33,610 nt of DNA from the NCBI GenBank assembly GCA_019115845.1, contig DXCU01000087.1, positions 1-33,610 of the forward strand, in the 5' to 3' direction. Origin of the DNA: Candidatus Rubneribacter avistercoris. Its GTDB lineage: Bacteria > Actinomycetota > Coriobacteriia > Coriobacteriales > Eggerthellaceae. The translations under genes and the position numbers were made by a program. Below are positions 9,201 to 15,971 of the stretch, piece by piece. Position 1 is the stretch's first letter. The number at the start of each line of letters is the position of its first letter. The notes beneath the pieces were generated by a model, which was not told the DNA's origin, ran no database searches, and saw nothing but the letters and a program-made list of their open reading frames with translations.

Positions 9201-10269
9201 CGAGACGATGACGCCGAACGGTTACGACCAGGCGCAAAGCGTCTCCTTCACGGTCGAGGAGACCGGGGAGGTGCAACGGGTCGTCATGTACGACGAGCCC
9301 ATATCGGTGTCCGGGGAGATAGACAAGCGCCAAGAGATAGCCGACCCAACCGCGCCGGGGGCCGTGGAGAACGGCGACGGAGCCAACAAGGCCGACGTGT
9401 CCGTCTCGGAAGACGGCCGCTTCGACTACAGCCTCGACTACCGCAGCACGTCGAGCACGTGGGTTGACGAGTTCACGGTGACCGACGACCTGTCCTCCGT
9501 CGAAAAGGGGCTCGCGGTTCTGGAGGGGGTCACGACCGCCCAAGCGGTTGGGGACCGCGACGGCAGAATGAACGTATGGTACCGGACGAACCTCACCCCC
9601 TCCGACCACGTCGACGAGAGCGGCGCGAACGCGACCCTGGACGACGGCCACGGGAACCCGTGGCTCGCGGAGGATCCGAACGGCATCCTGGGGGATGACG
9701 GTCGGGCGGTCGACTACGCCGGCTGGCGCCTATGGGAGTCCGGAGTGGACGCGACGCGCGCGACCGACCTCGACGCGTCCGATCTCGGCTTGGGCGACGG
9801 CGAGGTCGTCACCGCCGTGCGCTTCGAATACGGGTGCGTGGACGCGGGGTTCACCACCCGCGAGGACGGATGGGACCGCGAAGGGATCAAGGACGCCCAC
9901 GACGACGTCGCGGACGCGGAGCCCGCAAACGGGGATTCGCCTTCGGCGGCCATCCTGCACATGCGCGTGACGGACTCCTACGCCGAGGGGGCCCTCCTCG
10001 AGAACGAGACCCGAGTGGACCTGTGCCGCAACGGAGGGGGAGATGGCCTCGAGGGCCACGACTCCGATCGCGTCGAGCAGGTGCCGGGGGCCGAGGGGCC
10101 GGCGCTCCCCGACACGGGCGACGCGGCAGCGGCGGCCCTGCCCTGGCTCGCCGCCGCGTGCGGCGTGGGCGCGGCGGCGGCCGCCGCCTCGGGAGCGCTC
10201 CGCCTCCGCAGGGAGCGGAAAGGAAAGGCCGACGCCGGCCAGGCCCCGGAAGGGGCCGAGGAAGCCTAG
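6280..10269 (+). CDS. LPDTG-anchored surface adhesin with Cna-B/SpaA-like repeats
   Basis: A 1329-residue wall protein. The N-terminal 60 residues form a long signal peptide: a basic region with Arg-rich and Pro/Ala-rich parts, then the hydrophobic core SLLLCAILAVGLLPTL. From about residue 170 to 1020 there are successive prealbumin-like (SpaA/Cna-B) modules. They are recognisable from repeated endings such as IERQAPDGFKPS, VETRAPEGYVLDP and LTETMTPNGYDQ, which hold the catalytic glutamate of isopeptide-forming domains, and from starts such as IRKTDAATGEPMAGAEFDVV. A distinct beta-rich domain (about 1040-1260) precedes the sortase signal LPDTG (about 1285), a hydrophobic stretch and the Arg-rich tail. 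Sortase would attach it to peptidoglycan; no sortase gene is in the window. GAAAGGA precedes the ATG. It is probably adhesion cargo of the mobile element. Confidence 0.9.
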   Translation: MKHATFARAKARPRRPEGASTAAAPPAPAARPSEWLRRATSLLLCAILAVGLLPTLSPRQGEAHADTAQTVSGQAYVHCVNPGHTNDHGNLFDVTMPDGTVLRGHCLDYGLAYPADGWYSFSGTWNGSSFDIVVNTRDASPHPDCLLSGPCQRVGNFSWSPEVSVSFAKESADASITAGNAEYAYSGASYDIYDASDDSLAAQIVTGEDGKASCKLPANKSYYAIERQAPDGFKPSGERVYFETGMGDGQVRLEDEPCTVAFAIRKRDSATGGEAQPGATLSGARYKLVDANGASHVATSDDEGIIRFDGIPLGDATLVEIEPPKGYRPDPEPHQFHVSGSGQHEDVLLEPSVDEDVIAFDIEIAKFKDYGDFESGVAQPAAGVVFEIVSNTTQEVVGTVETNQYGFANTASNPDAWFGEGSRPDGASGAIPYDEAGYTVREVEETVPDGFHHVGDWTVTEDDMQDGALLQYIVDNAAIHTRIQIVKTDAVTGRAVPVAGFSFQLLDEGGNPIVQESWYPNHVELSEFTTDETGCVTLPEPIEPGTYYVRETAAQPPYLLGGEDVRVVVPDDEAITPTVVVRYADEAAEGSATIRKTDAATGEPMAGAEFDVVSLGLVKGPDGTVQLIEGETVGSVTTGADGTASIDGLPLGTGSASYAFVETRAPEGYVLDPTPREFTVSYQDQNTSVAHTSVDAENRANTLTVAKTELGNAEASLPGTEFLWWNADQEASFSEPGVVAVRAEGPGGWVAVGSDETEHPMSYDEDRDVWWAGGLADGDYEFEADGKRAEGTLTVAAGGTAFGIASAKARPSGEGTALGGGADAEDEAGPAATEVLVVEARPYLILPGEEQQIIEVAADGALHVEKLAPGTYRLQEAEPVPGYVRDETVRSVTVGEDGAISGEWLESEGGDAAAVLENDYTKVDISKRSVAGEDEIPGAHLKLEDADGTVVEEWVSGDEPHRVERLEPGDYTLTETMTPNGYDQAQSVSFTVEETGEVQRVVMYDEPISVSGEIDKRQEIADPTAPGAVENGDGANKADVSVSEDGRFDYSLDYRSTSSTWVDEFTVTDDLSSVEKGLAVLEGVTTAQAVGDRDGRMNVWYRTNLTPSDHVDESGANATLDDGHGNPWLAEDPNGILGDDGRAVDYAGWRLWESGVDATRATDLDASDLGLGDGEVVTAVRFEYGCVDAGFTTREDGWDREGIKDAHDDVADAEPANGDSPSAAILHMRVTDSYAEGALLENETRVDLCRNGGGDGLEGHDSDRVEQVPGAEGPALPDTGDAAAAALPWLAAACGVGAAAAAASGALRLRRERKGKADAGQAPEGAEEA

Positions 10270-10279
10270 GGCGGGACTT

Positions 10280-10304
10280 GGAGGGCGGGGCGCCCCCGCC
10301 CTCC
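10280..10304. terminator. Bidirectional GC hairpin between convergent genes
   Basis: GGAGGGCGGGG (10280-10290) and CCCCGCCCTCC (10294-10304) form a perfect 11-bp stem with a 3-base loop. It lies 11 bases after the adhesin stop and 14 bases before the convergent unknown gene. There is no T run, so its efficiency is uncertain. Confidence 0.55.
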
Positions 10305-10317
10305 GCGCGGCCCGGCC

Positions 10318-10968
10318 CTAAAGGCCCAAACCCCCGAACCAGTTGTTGTAGGCGTATTCGGCAGACGCCCAACGGCCGTCTCCCCGGCCGTACATGTCCT
10401 CCGAGCGGAACCCGGCCTCCGAAACCGACATCCCCCGGAAGCCGCGAACCTCGGCGAGGGCCTTCCCGTAAGCCCTGCGCGCCGCCTTCTCGTCGGGGTA
10501 GGCGTCCAAGAAGCAGTAGGCGTGCCAACCTTTCCGGAAGACGAAGGTGCCCCCTACCAGGCCGCAGCACGCGTACAGGGGCCGCGCCCTTCCGAAAGAC
10601 GCCCCGTTCTCCTCGAGCGCGAGCCATTCGCTCGGGGCGATCGAGGCGGCGGGCACGACGTCCACCCCCATCTCCCGGATGTTCCTCACCCCCTGCGCCT
10701 CGGCGTCGGCGCGGCTCTCGAACACGTTGACCCCCACGTCGCCCTTCCCGAACGTCCAGTTCCCCCCGCCCTCCTGGTTCGAGTGGTACCGGAACGTCCT
10801 CCCTCCGAGCGGGTCGTCGCAGTCCCTGCACTCGAACGCCTCCGTCACGACGATGGGCCGCACGCTGTCCAAGACGAGACGGTACAGCCTGTCTCCGACG
10901 CCGTACAGCCTGTCGCTCGCCGGGATCGAATCGAACAGGGATTCTTGGTTGGGAAGCTCTTTCCTCAT
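10318..10968 (-). CDS. Hypothetical protein, 216 residues
   Basis: I do not recognise this protein. It starts at an ATG nine bases after AAGGAGG, so expression is likely. It has no signal peptide or membrane segment and appears cytoplasmic. Visible points are a CRDCD segment near residue 47 that could bind metal, an aromatic GGGNWTFGKGDVGVNVFESR segment, and a C-terminal half rich in Trp, Tyr and Gly ending YNNWFGGLGL. The composition (many W, Y, G and R in a loop-rich chain) resembles small accessory proteins of mobile elements rather than core metabolism. It is convergent with the adhesin gene and lies next to tRNA-Leu, so it probably belongs to the same accessory block. Confidence 0.7.
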   Translation of the reverse strand: MRKELPNQESLFDSIPASDRLYGVGDRLYRLVLDSVRPIVVTEAFECRDCDDPLGGRTFRYHSNQEGGGNWTFGKGDVGVNVFESRADAEAQGVRNIREMGVDVVPAASIAPSEWLALEENGASFGRARPLYACCGLVGGTFVFRKGWHAYCFLDAYPDEKAARRAYGKALAEVRGFRGMSVSEAGFRSEDMYGRGDGRWASAEYAYNNWFGGLGL

Positions 10969-11039
10969 GGCCTCTCTCCTCCTTTGCGGCGTCGGGGCCC
11001 CTTCGGCCCTTCACCATGTCGCTTTCCGAATCGGCCTTG

Positions 11040-11078
11040 CCGGTTGCAAGCCCGCCTTGCAACCGGCTCATTGAGCCG
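11040..11078. repeat. Two adjoining perfect hairpins
   Basis: CCGGTTGCAAG (11040-11050) pairs with CTTGCAACCGG (11056-11066) around five bases. CGGCTCA (11064-11070) pairs with TGAGCCG (11072-11078) and shares three bases with the first. They lie upstream of the 216-residue gene, so they could form in its leader or serve as a protein-binding site. Confidence 0.5.
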
Positions 11079-11082
11079 CTCC

Positions 11083-11195
11083 CGGAGGCGCGCGGGCGGT
11101 CAAGGGCGTCCGAAAAGCCGAAGGCGGTCCCTCCACCGGTTCCGCGCAGCGGAAGCTGTGGAGGGATTTTGGGCGCCCTTGACGGCCCGTGCGCC
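11083..11195. repeat. 113-base nested imperfect palindrome
   Basis: Outer arms at about 11083-11108 and 11174-11195 contain the exact pair GTCAAGGGCG (11099-11108) and CGCCCTTGAC (11174-11183) and continue outward with few mismatches. An inner stem pairs CCCTCCAC (11129-11136) with GTGGAGGG (11158-11165) and TTCCGC with GCGGAA around GCA. The whole could fold as one long rod, as in a MITE remnant or a structured RNA. Confidence 0.5.
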
Positions 11196-11373
11196 GGAGG
11201 GAACCTCGGAGGGCCAGCCCGGAAGGCGCGCGGCCAGAAGGGGGATTCGGGGTGCGAGCGAGGTAGGGCCGTCAAGGAAGCGCCTGATGAGAGACTGGGG
11301 TGCGAGGCACCGGGCGAACCGCGGAGCTTGGGGTGCGGGGCCCGGAACCGGGGTGCGAGAGCCTGGAAAACGA

Positions 11374-11402
11374 AAATCCCCAAGCCTGTGACCTGGGGAT
11401 TT
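11374..11402 (-). terminator. Rho-independent terminator of tRNA-Leu
   Basis: Read on the minus strand, AAATCCCCA and TGGGGATTT form the stem and TTCGTTTT follows. It starts 14 bases after the tRNA CCA end. Confidence 0.75.
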
Positions 11403-11416
11403 GCAAAACTCTTCGA

Positions 11417-11503
11417 TGGTGCGGGCGAGAGGACTTGAACCTCCATGAGATTGCTCTCATACGGACCTGAACCGTACGCGTCTGCCAATTCCGCCACGCC
11501 CGC
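11417..11503 (-). tRNA. tRNA-Leu (CAG), intact, CCA encoded
   Basis: The acceptor stem GCGGGCG (11497-11503) pairs with CGCCCGC near the 3' end, followed by discriminator A and an encoded CCA. The anticodon stem TACGG/CCGTA holds the loop TTCAGGT, giving anticodon CAG. The variable arm TGAGA-gcaa-TCTCA makes it a class II tRNA, as expected for leucine. Its own promoter and terminator are visible on both sides. Confidence 0.95.
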
Positions 11504-11540
11504 AACTCTTCGCTCCCGGAAAATCCCGACAGCGGATTAC

Positions 11541-11569
11541 ATGATACTCTAGCCGGGCGCTCGACGCAA
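11541..11569 (-). promoter_or_regulatory. Promoter of the intact tRNA-Leu
   Basis: Minus strand: TTGCGT (11564-11569), a 17-base spacer, and TATCAT (11541-11546), about 38 bases before the tRNA 5' end. The same arrangement, with a related spacer, precedes the broken copy at 12078-12106. Confidence 0.7.
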
Positions 11570-11972
11570 GAGCCTTTTTTCGCCCGCCCCCGCGAGCCCT
11601 CTCGATTATGCAGTTTCTATTCATTCCCCCCGATCGGGCCGACACCCGCCGATGGGAAAACTTGGATAATCGTCTTCGCAGGTGAACAGTGCCGTTTATT
11701 GGGGTGCCGAAACATCGAGGAAAAACGGCACGCCATCATGCCCGACACCGCCCAATCACGCGAAAACCACTTCCCATCAGGAGCGACGTGGCAACGACAG
11801 GAAGCCTTCGGAATGATCGCAGATTATTGGATATGCATGGGAATGGCCCCGTGGCACCCCAACCACACCCCAACCGCCTCTCGAAAAGGCGCACTTGGGG
11901 TGCGATATGAAGAAGAGATTTCCATTTGACCTGGATTTATGAACTCAAGAAAGGAGGATTGCGGTTCGACTG
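11570..11972. other. Gene-free spacer between the two tRNA-Leu copies
   Basis: I find no convincing gene; two overlapping frames of about 75 residues on the plus strand have no ribosome binding site and no recognisable content. A perfect 9-base inverted pair, GTGCCGTTT (11689-11697) and AAACGGCAC (11723-11731), and another GGGGTGCGA copy (11897) are present. It may be what remains of an integrated element. Confidence 0.5.
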
Positions 11973-12042
11973 CTTGAACCTCCATGGGGTTGCCCCCATA
12001 CGGACCTGAACCGTACGCGTCTGCCAATTCCGCCACGCCCGC
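11973..12042 (-). pseudogene. tRNA-Leu (CAG) pseudogene broken in the T arm
   Basis: From the 5' end at 12042 it matches the intact tRNA-Leu through the acceptor 5' strand, D arm, CAG anticodon arm and a class II variable arm (differing only in variable-arm bases). It then diverges directly after GGTTCAAG. The last 17 or so bases, including the acceptor 3' strand CGCCCGC, are replaced, so no acceptor stem can form. The break at 11973 falls in the T loop, the usual crossover site of tRNA-targeting tyrosine recombinases. Confidence 0.85.
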
Positions 12043-12077
12043 ACTTCATGCCCCCGGCAGCGCCGAAAGCGAAAGAC

Positions 12078-12106
12078 ATAATACCGCAGCCGCGCACCCG
12101 ACGCAA
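12078..12106 (-). promoter_or_regulatory. Promoter of the broken tRNA-Leu copy
   Basis: Minus strand: TTGCGT (12101-12106), 17 bases, TATTAT (12078-12083). It still looks functional although the tRNA downstream is truncated. Confidence 0.65.
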
Positions 12107-12253
12107 GGCCCTTTTTTGCGCTGAGACGCGGGGAGCGTTGGAAGCGCGGTCGGGACGCGAGCGACGCGAGACGCGGGGCGGGAATGCAGCCGGAACGCAG
12201 GGCGCGGGCGCATCTCGGCGCTTTAAGCGTTTTTTAAGCAAGGGGTCGCTAGA

Positions 12254-13777
12254 ATGCGGCGCATGATGACCCCGTACGAAAGGATGCATATGGCTTCCCC
12301 CTCTTCGCCCAAACGCGGCCGATCAAACGACGCGGGCAAAAACCCGGACGACGCCAAAAACGCCCGGTCGTCCCGCCCCCAGCCGGAAAAGCCCGGCGAC
12401 GCGCCCGCGCCCGTCAAGCCCATCGATCCCCTGGCAAAGCCCCTGGATCCCCCGGTGAAGCCCCTCGATCCCCTGGCAAAGCCCTTGAGCCTTGATGAGT
12501 TCGCCCCTGTGCAAAGCGCGGCGAAAGGCCGCCTGTCCACGCGTCGCAAGCGGATCCTTGTCGGCGTGGTCGTGGGGCTGGTGGTGGCAGCCAGCGCAGG
12601 GTTCGCCGCCAGCCGCCTTCTGGCGCCTCCGGAACAGCCCATGCAAACCGCCGAGGTGACCCAAGGCACCTTCGAGGAAACCGTGAGCGGCAAGGGCACC
12701 CTTGAGCCTGTCCGCACCACCATCGCCTCGCCCGAAGTGGAGGGCATCGTGGAATCCGTGAACGTTGGCGAAGGCGCGGCGGTCAACGAGGGCGACGTCC
12801 TCTACACGCTGAAGAACGACGACTTGGACCTTGCCGTGGCGCAGGCGAACGCCCAGCTGCAATCGGCGCGCGACGCGCTCACCCAGGCGAACAACAAGCT
12901 GAAGCTGGCGCGCACCACGCCGTCGTTTTCCGAGGGCCAGGACGCGCAGGGCAACCCCGTGATCGTCAACACCCAGCCCTCCCAGATATCCGATGCCGAG
13001 TCCCAGGTCAATTCCGCTAAATCCGCCCTTGACTCCGCGCAGAGCACCTACGACGCCGCCGTGGCGAAGGCCGAAAAGCGCACCGTCCGCGCGAACATGG
13101 CGGGCACGGTGCTGGCCAGCAACATCACTGCGGGAACCTCCATAGCCAGCCTGTCATCGGCGAACAAGCCCCCGCTCCAGCTGTCGGACATGTCGAAGCT
13201 CATCGTGAAGATCCCCGTTTCCGAGGTGGACATAGCCAAGGTGAAGGAGGGTCAGAGCGCGCACGTGACGTTCGACGCGGTGCCGGACCTCTCCGTGCCG
13301 GCAACCGTCACCCACATCGCCCAGACCAACGAATCCTCGTCGACCGCGGCAAGCGCCGGATCGTCGGCCACCGCCGTGCGCTACGAGGTGACGCTGCAGA
13401 TCGACGCGCCCGACGAGCGCCTGAAAAGCGGCATGACCGCTCGCGCCGAAATAGCCACGACCACAGTGGAGAACGCGCTCATCGTCCCCAACGCGGCCAT
13501 CGTGCGGGAAGGCGGCAAGGCGTACGTGATGAAGGCCCCCGAGGAAAAGGCGCCGGGCGCCTCTCAAAGCGAGGAGGAGGATCTTGCAGAATCCCTGGTG
13601 GAAGTGGCGGTGGAAGCCAGGGACAACAGCCAGTCGGCCGTGCGCGCGGTAAGCGGAACGCTGTCTGCAGGCGATCGCCTGATGGTCGCCTCGATGGACG
13701 CCGCAGGCGCCTCGGGAAGCCCGTCTGCCACCGATGCGGGAACGGACGCAGGCTACGAAGCGAGCCTGGCATGGTAG
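12254..13777 (+). CDS. MacA-like periplasmic adaptor (HlyD family) of an ABC exporter
   Basis: A 507-residue membrane-fusion protein. About 100 cytoplasmic residues, including a Lys-Pro-Leu-Asp-Pro repeat, precede one transmembrane helix (RILVGVVVGLVVAASAGFAA, about 98-117). Outside it there is a lipoyl half (TFEETVSGKGTLEPVRTT), a long coiled-coil hairpin (about 195-275, LDLAVAQANAQLQSARDALT and its return strand), the second lipoyl half (RTVRANMAGTVLASNITAGT), then beta-barrel and membrane-proximal domains. It would link the downstream ABC transporter to substrate handling outside the membrane, for example export of peptides or drugs. The stop overlaps the ATPase start by seven bases. The start could be 12254 (AAGGGG eight bases upstream) or 12290 (GAAAGGA five bases upstream). 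Confidence 0.88.
   Translation: MRRMMTPYERMHMASPSSPKRGRSNDAGKNPDDAKNARSSRPQPEKPGDAPAPVKPIDPLAKPLDPPVKPLDPLAKPLSLDEFAPVQSAAKGRLSTRRKRILVGVVVGLVVAASAGFAASRLLAPPEQPMQTAEVTQGTFEETVSGKGTLEPVRTTIASPEVEGIVESVNVGEGAAVNEGDVLYTLKNDDLDLAVAQANAQLQSARDALTQANNKLKLARTTPSFSEGQDAQGNPVIVNTQPSQISDAESQVNSAKSALDSAQSTYDAAVAKAEKRTVRANMAGTVLASNITAGTSIASLSSANKPPLQLSDMSKLIVKIPVSEVDIAKVKEGQSAHVTFDAVPDLSVPATVTHIAQTNESSSTAASAGSSATAVRYEVTLQIDAPDERLKSGMTARAEIATTTVENALIVPNAAIVREGGKAYVMKAPEEKAPGASQSEEEDLAESLVEVAVEARDNSQSAVRAVSGTLSAGDRLMVASMDAAGASGSPSATDAGTDAGYEASLAW
12416..12484 (+). repeat. Three tandem 21-bp units inside the adaptor gene
   Basis: Units begin at 12416, 12437 and 12458 and a partial one at 12479, each starting AAGCCC. 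They encode K-P-(I/L)-D-P-(L/P)-(A/V) three times in the cytoplasmic N-terminal region. In-frame units of this kind change in number by slippage without breaking the gene. Confidence 0.75.
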
Positions 13778-14508
13778 CCCTGCCAACGGCCTCGCAGCCC
13801 ATCATCCGCGTGGAGGGCCTTCATCGCGTGTACGAGGCCGAAGGGGTGCGCACCCACGCGCTGCGCGGCGTGAGCTTTTCGGTGAATCGCGGCGAGTTCG
13901 TGGCCATCATGGGGCCCTCGGGCAGCGGCAAGTCCACGCTCATGCACGCGCTCGGCTGCCTGGACACCCCCACGCAGGGCCGCTACCTGCTAGAGGGCAA
14001 GGACCTGGCCAGCTTCTCCACCGATCAGCTGGCCGAGGTGCGCGCCACGCGCATAGGCTTCGTGTTCCAGGCGTTCAACCTGCTGCCGCGCACCACCGTG
14101 CTGCGCAACGTCATGCTGCCGCTGCTCTACACCACCTGCCCGGTTGCCGAACGTGCCGCGCGGGCGCGCGCGGCCTTGGAAGCGGTGGCCCTGCCCGAGC
14201 AGTTCCACCAGCGCAAGAGCAACGAGCTGTCGGGCGGGCAGATCCAGCGCGTGGCCATTGCGCGGGCGCTCGTGAACAGCCCGGCGCTCATCCTGGCCGA
14301 CGAACCCACCGGCAACCTGGACACGGCCACCGGCGAGCAGGTGCTGGCCACGTTCAAACGCCTGCGCGACGCGGGCCGCACCATCGTGCTGATCACCCAC
14401 GAACCCGACGTGGCAGCCCACGCCGACCGCACCCTGTTCATCCGCGACGGGCTGATGTATCGAAGCGCCGCAGCCATGCAAGCGGCCGGAAAGGCGGTGA
14501 CATCATGA
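13771..14508 (+). CDS. ABC transporter ATP-binding protein (MacB/LolD type)
   Basis: A 245-residue ABC ATPase with Walker A GPSGSGKST at about residues 47-55, signature LSGGQIQRVAIARA at about 151-164, Walker B LILADEP at about 171-177 and the switch histidine in ITHEPD. The Q-loop region FVFQAFNLLPRTTVLRNVML is characteristic of the MacB/LolD/FtsE class. It powers the FtsX-like permease encoded next, whose start overlaps its stop (ATGA). The ATG overlaps the end of the adaptor gene, so the three proteins are made from one coupled transcript. No substrate can be read from sequence; relatives in Gram-positive bacteria export antimicrobial peptides or hydrophobic compounds. Confidence 0.93.
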   Translation: MVALPTASQPIIRVEGLHRVYEAEGVRTHALRGVSFSVNRGEFVAIMGPSGSGKSTLMHALGCLDTPTQGRYLLEGKDLASFSTDQLAEVRATRIGFVFQAFNLLPRTTVLRNVMLPLLYTTCPVAERAARARAALEAVALPEQFHQRKSNELSGGQIQRVAIARALVNSPALILADEPTGNLDTATGEQVLATFKRLRDAGRTIVLITHEPDVAAHADRTLFIRDGLMYRSAAAMQAAGKAVTS

Positions 14509-15704
14509 TGTTCCGCGACCTTGCCTACGAGGCGTACCATGCGCTGTCGGCCAACCGCATGCGCTCGGCCCTCACCATTTTAGGGATCGTGATAGGCATC
14601 TCGTCGGTCATCGCCATGACCTCCATGGTGGGCGGCATCCAAGACTCGATGGCCTCCGAACTGGGCGGCGACCAAGCGCGCGTCGTCAACATCTCCCCTT
14701 ACGTGGAGACGGGACAGGCCGATTTCGAAGCCCTGGCCCAGCAGATGCCCGAATACGAGCGGATAGTGCTGAGCCGCATGGGATCGGGCACGCTGCAGCA
14801 TGCGTCGAAAACCTACACGCCGCAGTACGGCATCACCGGCGCGCAACCCGCTTACGCCGACGCCACGGGACTGAAGTTCTCCGAAGGCTCGTTTTTCCAG
14901 GAAAGCGACGAGCGAAGCGCCAACCGCGTGGCCGTGGTGGGCAAGGGCGCAGTGAAAAACCTGTTCGGCGACGAGAACGCCTCCGCCGTGGGGCAGGAGA
15001 TCACCATAGGCGGCGACACCTTCACCATCGCGGGCGTGCTGGAGGGCAACGCGTCCACCTCCTCCTACGGCAGCGTCTACGTGCCGCTGTCCACGTTGGA
15101 GATGCGCCTGGACGCAACGAGCGAGTACCTGGGGACGGCCATCGCGCGGGGAGAGCCGACCGAAGAGCAGATGGACGCCCTTGTCAAGAAGACGGCGAAG
15201 ACGTTCACAGAGATACTGGGCGGCGTCAACGCAAGCGAGACGTTGTCGGTGTACTCCATGTCGCAGCTGCTCTCGCAGATGAACACGCTCATGGGCGGGT
15301 TCGGGCTGCTGTTGGGGGGCATCGCCGCCATATCGCTTCTGGTGGGCGGCATCGGCATCATGAACATGATGCTGACCAACGTGACCGAGCGCATCCGCGA
15401 GATAGGCCTGCGCAAGGCCCTGGGAGCGCGACGGACCGACATCGTGCGGCAGTTCTTGCTGGAGGCGATCGCGCTCACCCTGGTGGGCGGCATCGTGGGC
15501 ATAGCCATCGGGTACGCCGCCTCATGGGGGCTTTCGGGAATCGTGAACGCTTTGCAGCCCACGATGTCGTTCGCGCCCGCGCTCAACGCGGCGTCGGTGG
15601 GGATTGCCGTGGGGGTGTCGGCCCTCATCGGCGTGGCGTTCGGCTTCTATCCGGCGCGGCGGGCGGCGCGGCTGGACCCCATCGAAGCGCTGCGCTTTCA
15701 GTGA
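14505..15704 (+). CDS. MacB/FtsX-family permease of the ABC exporter
   Basis: A 399-residue permease. Residues 1-20 are cytoplasmic, TM1 is about 21-45 (SALTILGIVIGISSVIAMTS), then a MacB periplasmic core-like domain spans about 46-260. Three C-terminal helices form the FtsX domain (GLLLGGIAAISLLVGGIGIM, IALTLVGGIVGIAIGYAA and IAVGVSALIGVAFGFYPARR). The motif NMMLTNVTERIREIGLRKAL after TM2 is a hallmark of this family, and the end ARLDPIEALR is also typical. The ATG at 14505 overlaps the ATPase stop as ATGA. A much longer open frame starts upstream, but that part is out-of-frame shadow of the ATPase gene. With the adaptor and ATPase it forms a complete MacAB-like exporter; no outer-membrane TolC partner is expected in a Gram-positive cell. 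Confidence 0.92.
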   Translation: MMFRDLAYEAYHALSANRMRSALTILGIVIGISSVIAMTSMVGGIQDSMASELGGDQARVVNISPYVETGQADFEALAQQMPEYERIVLSRMGSGTLQHASKTYTPQYGITGAQPAYADATGLKFSEGSFFQESDERSANRVAVVGKGAVKNLFGDENASAVGQEITIGGDTFTIAGVLEGNASTSSYGSVYVPLSTLEMRLDATSEYLGTAIARGEPTEEQMDALVKKTAKTFTEILGGVNASETLSVYSMSQLLSQMNTLMGGFGLLLGGIAAISLLVGGIGIMNMMLTNVTERIREIGLRKALGARRTDIVRQFLLEAIALTLVGGIVGIAIGYAASWGLSGIVNALQPTMSFAPALNAASVGIAVGVSALIGVAFGFYPARRAARLDPIEALRFQ

Positions 15705-15763
15705 CGGGCGCGCGGGGGCGACGTCTACACGGGGTACGCGGCGCTCGTGCCGGACGGGCGCGC

Positions 15764-15780
15764 GGAGGGCGCAGCCCTCG
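15764..15780 (+). terminator. Short hairpin after the exporter operon
   Basis: GAGGGC and GCCCTC pair around GCA about 60 bases after the permease stop. No T run follows, so termination is only suggested. The remainder of the 267-base gap to the response regulator holds no gene. Confidence 0.3.
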
Positions 15781-15971
15781 CAACGGGCAGGGGGCAGGGG
15801 GTGCGTCCGCGCCTCCACGCCCCATCGCCCTCGCACGGGGGCGCCCCCGCTCCATCCAACAAAGAACGGGGGGCATCAGGAAGCCGCGCGCCCCTTCGCG
15901 CGTCCGCGCCCTCGCGCCCCACGCTCCACGCGTCCCGCATGATAGAATGACCTTGAGCAAGGAGGCTGCCC

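Larger units (their letters stand above)
10969..11416. other. Gene-free stretch with nested inverted repeats before tRNA-Leu
   Basis: No credible gene. The stretch holds two adjacent hairpins (11040-11066 and 11064-11078), a large nested palindrome (11083-11195), four scattered copies of GGGGTGCGAG or near copies (11249, 11297, 11330, 11350) and the terminator of the tRNA. This density of structure is unlike the rest of the window. Confidence 0.6.

Noticed and set aside
11689..11929. Two overlapping 73-76-residue frames between the tRNA copies
   Set aside because: No Shine-Dalgarno sequence, no domain and no conserved features; the first starts inside an inverted repeat.
13734..15704. 656-residue open frame that looks like a permease fused to an N-terminal extension
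   Set aside because: The first 257 residues are the ABC ATPase gene read in another frame. The true permease starts at the ATGA overlap at 14505.
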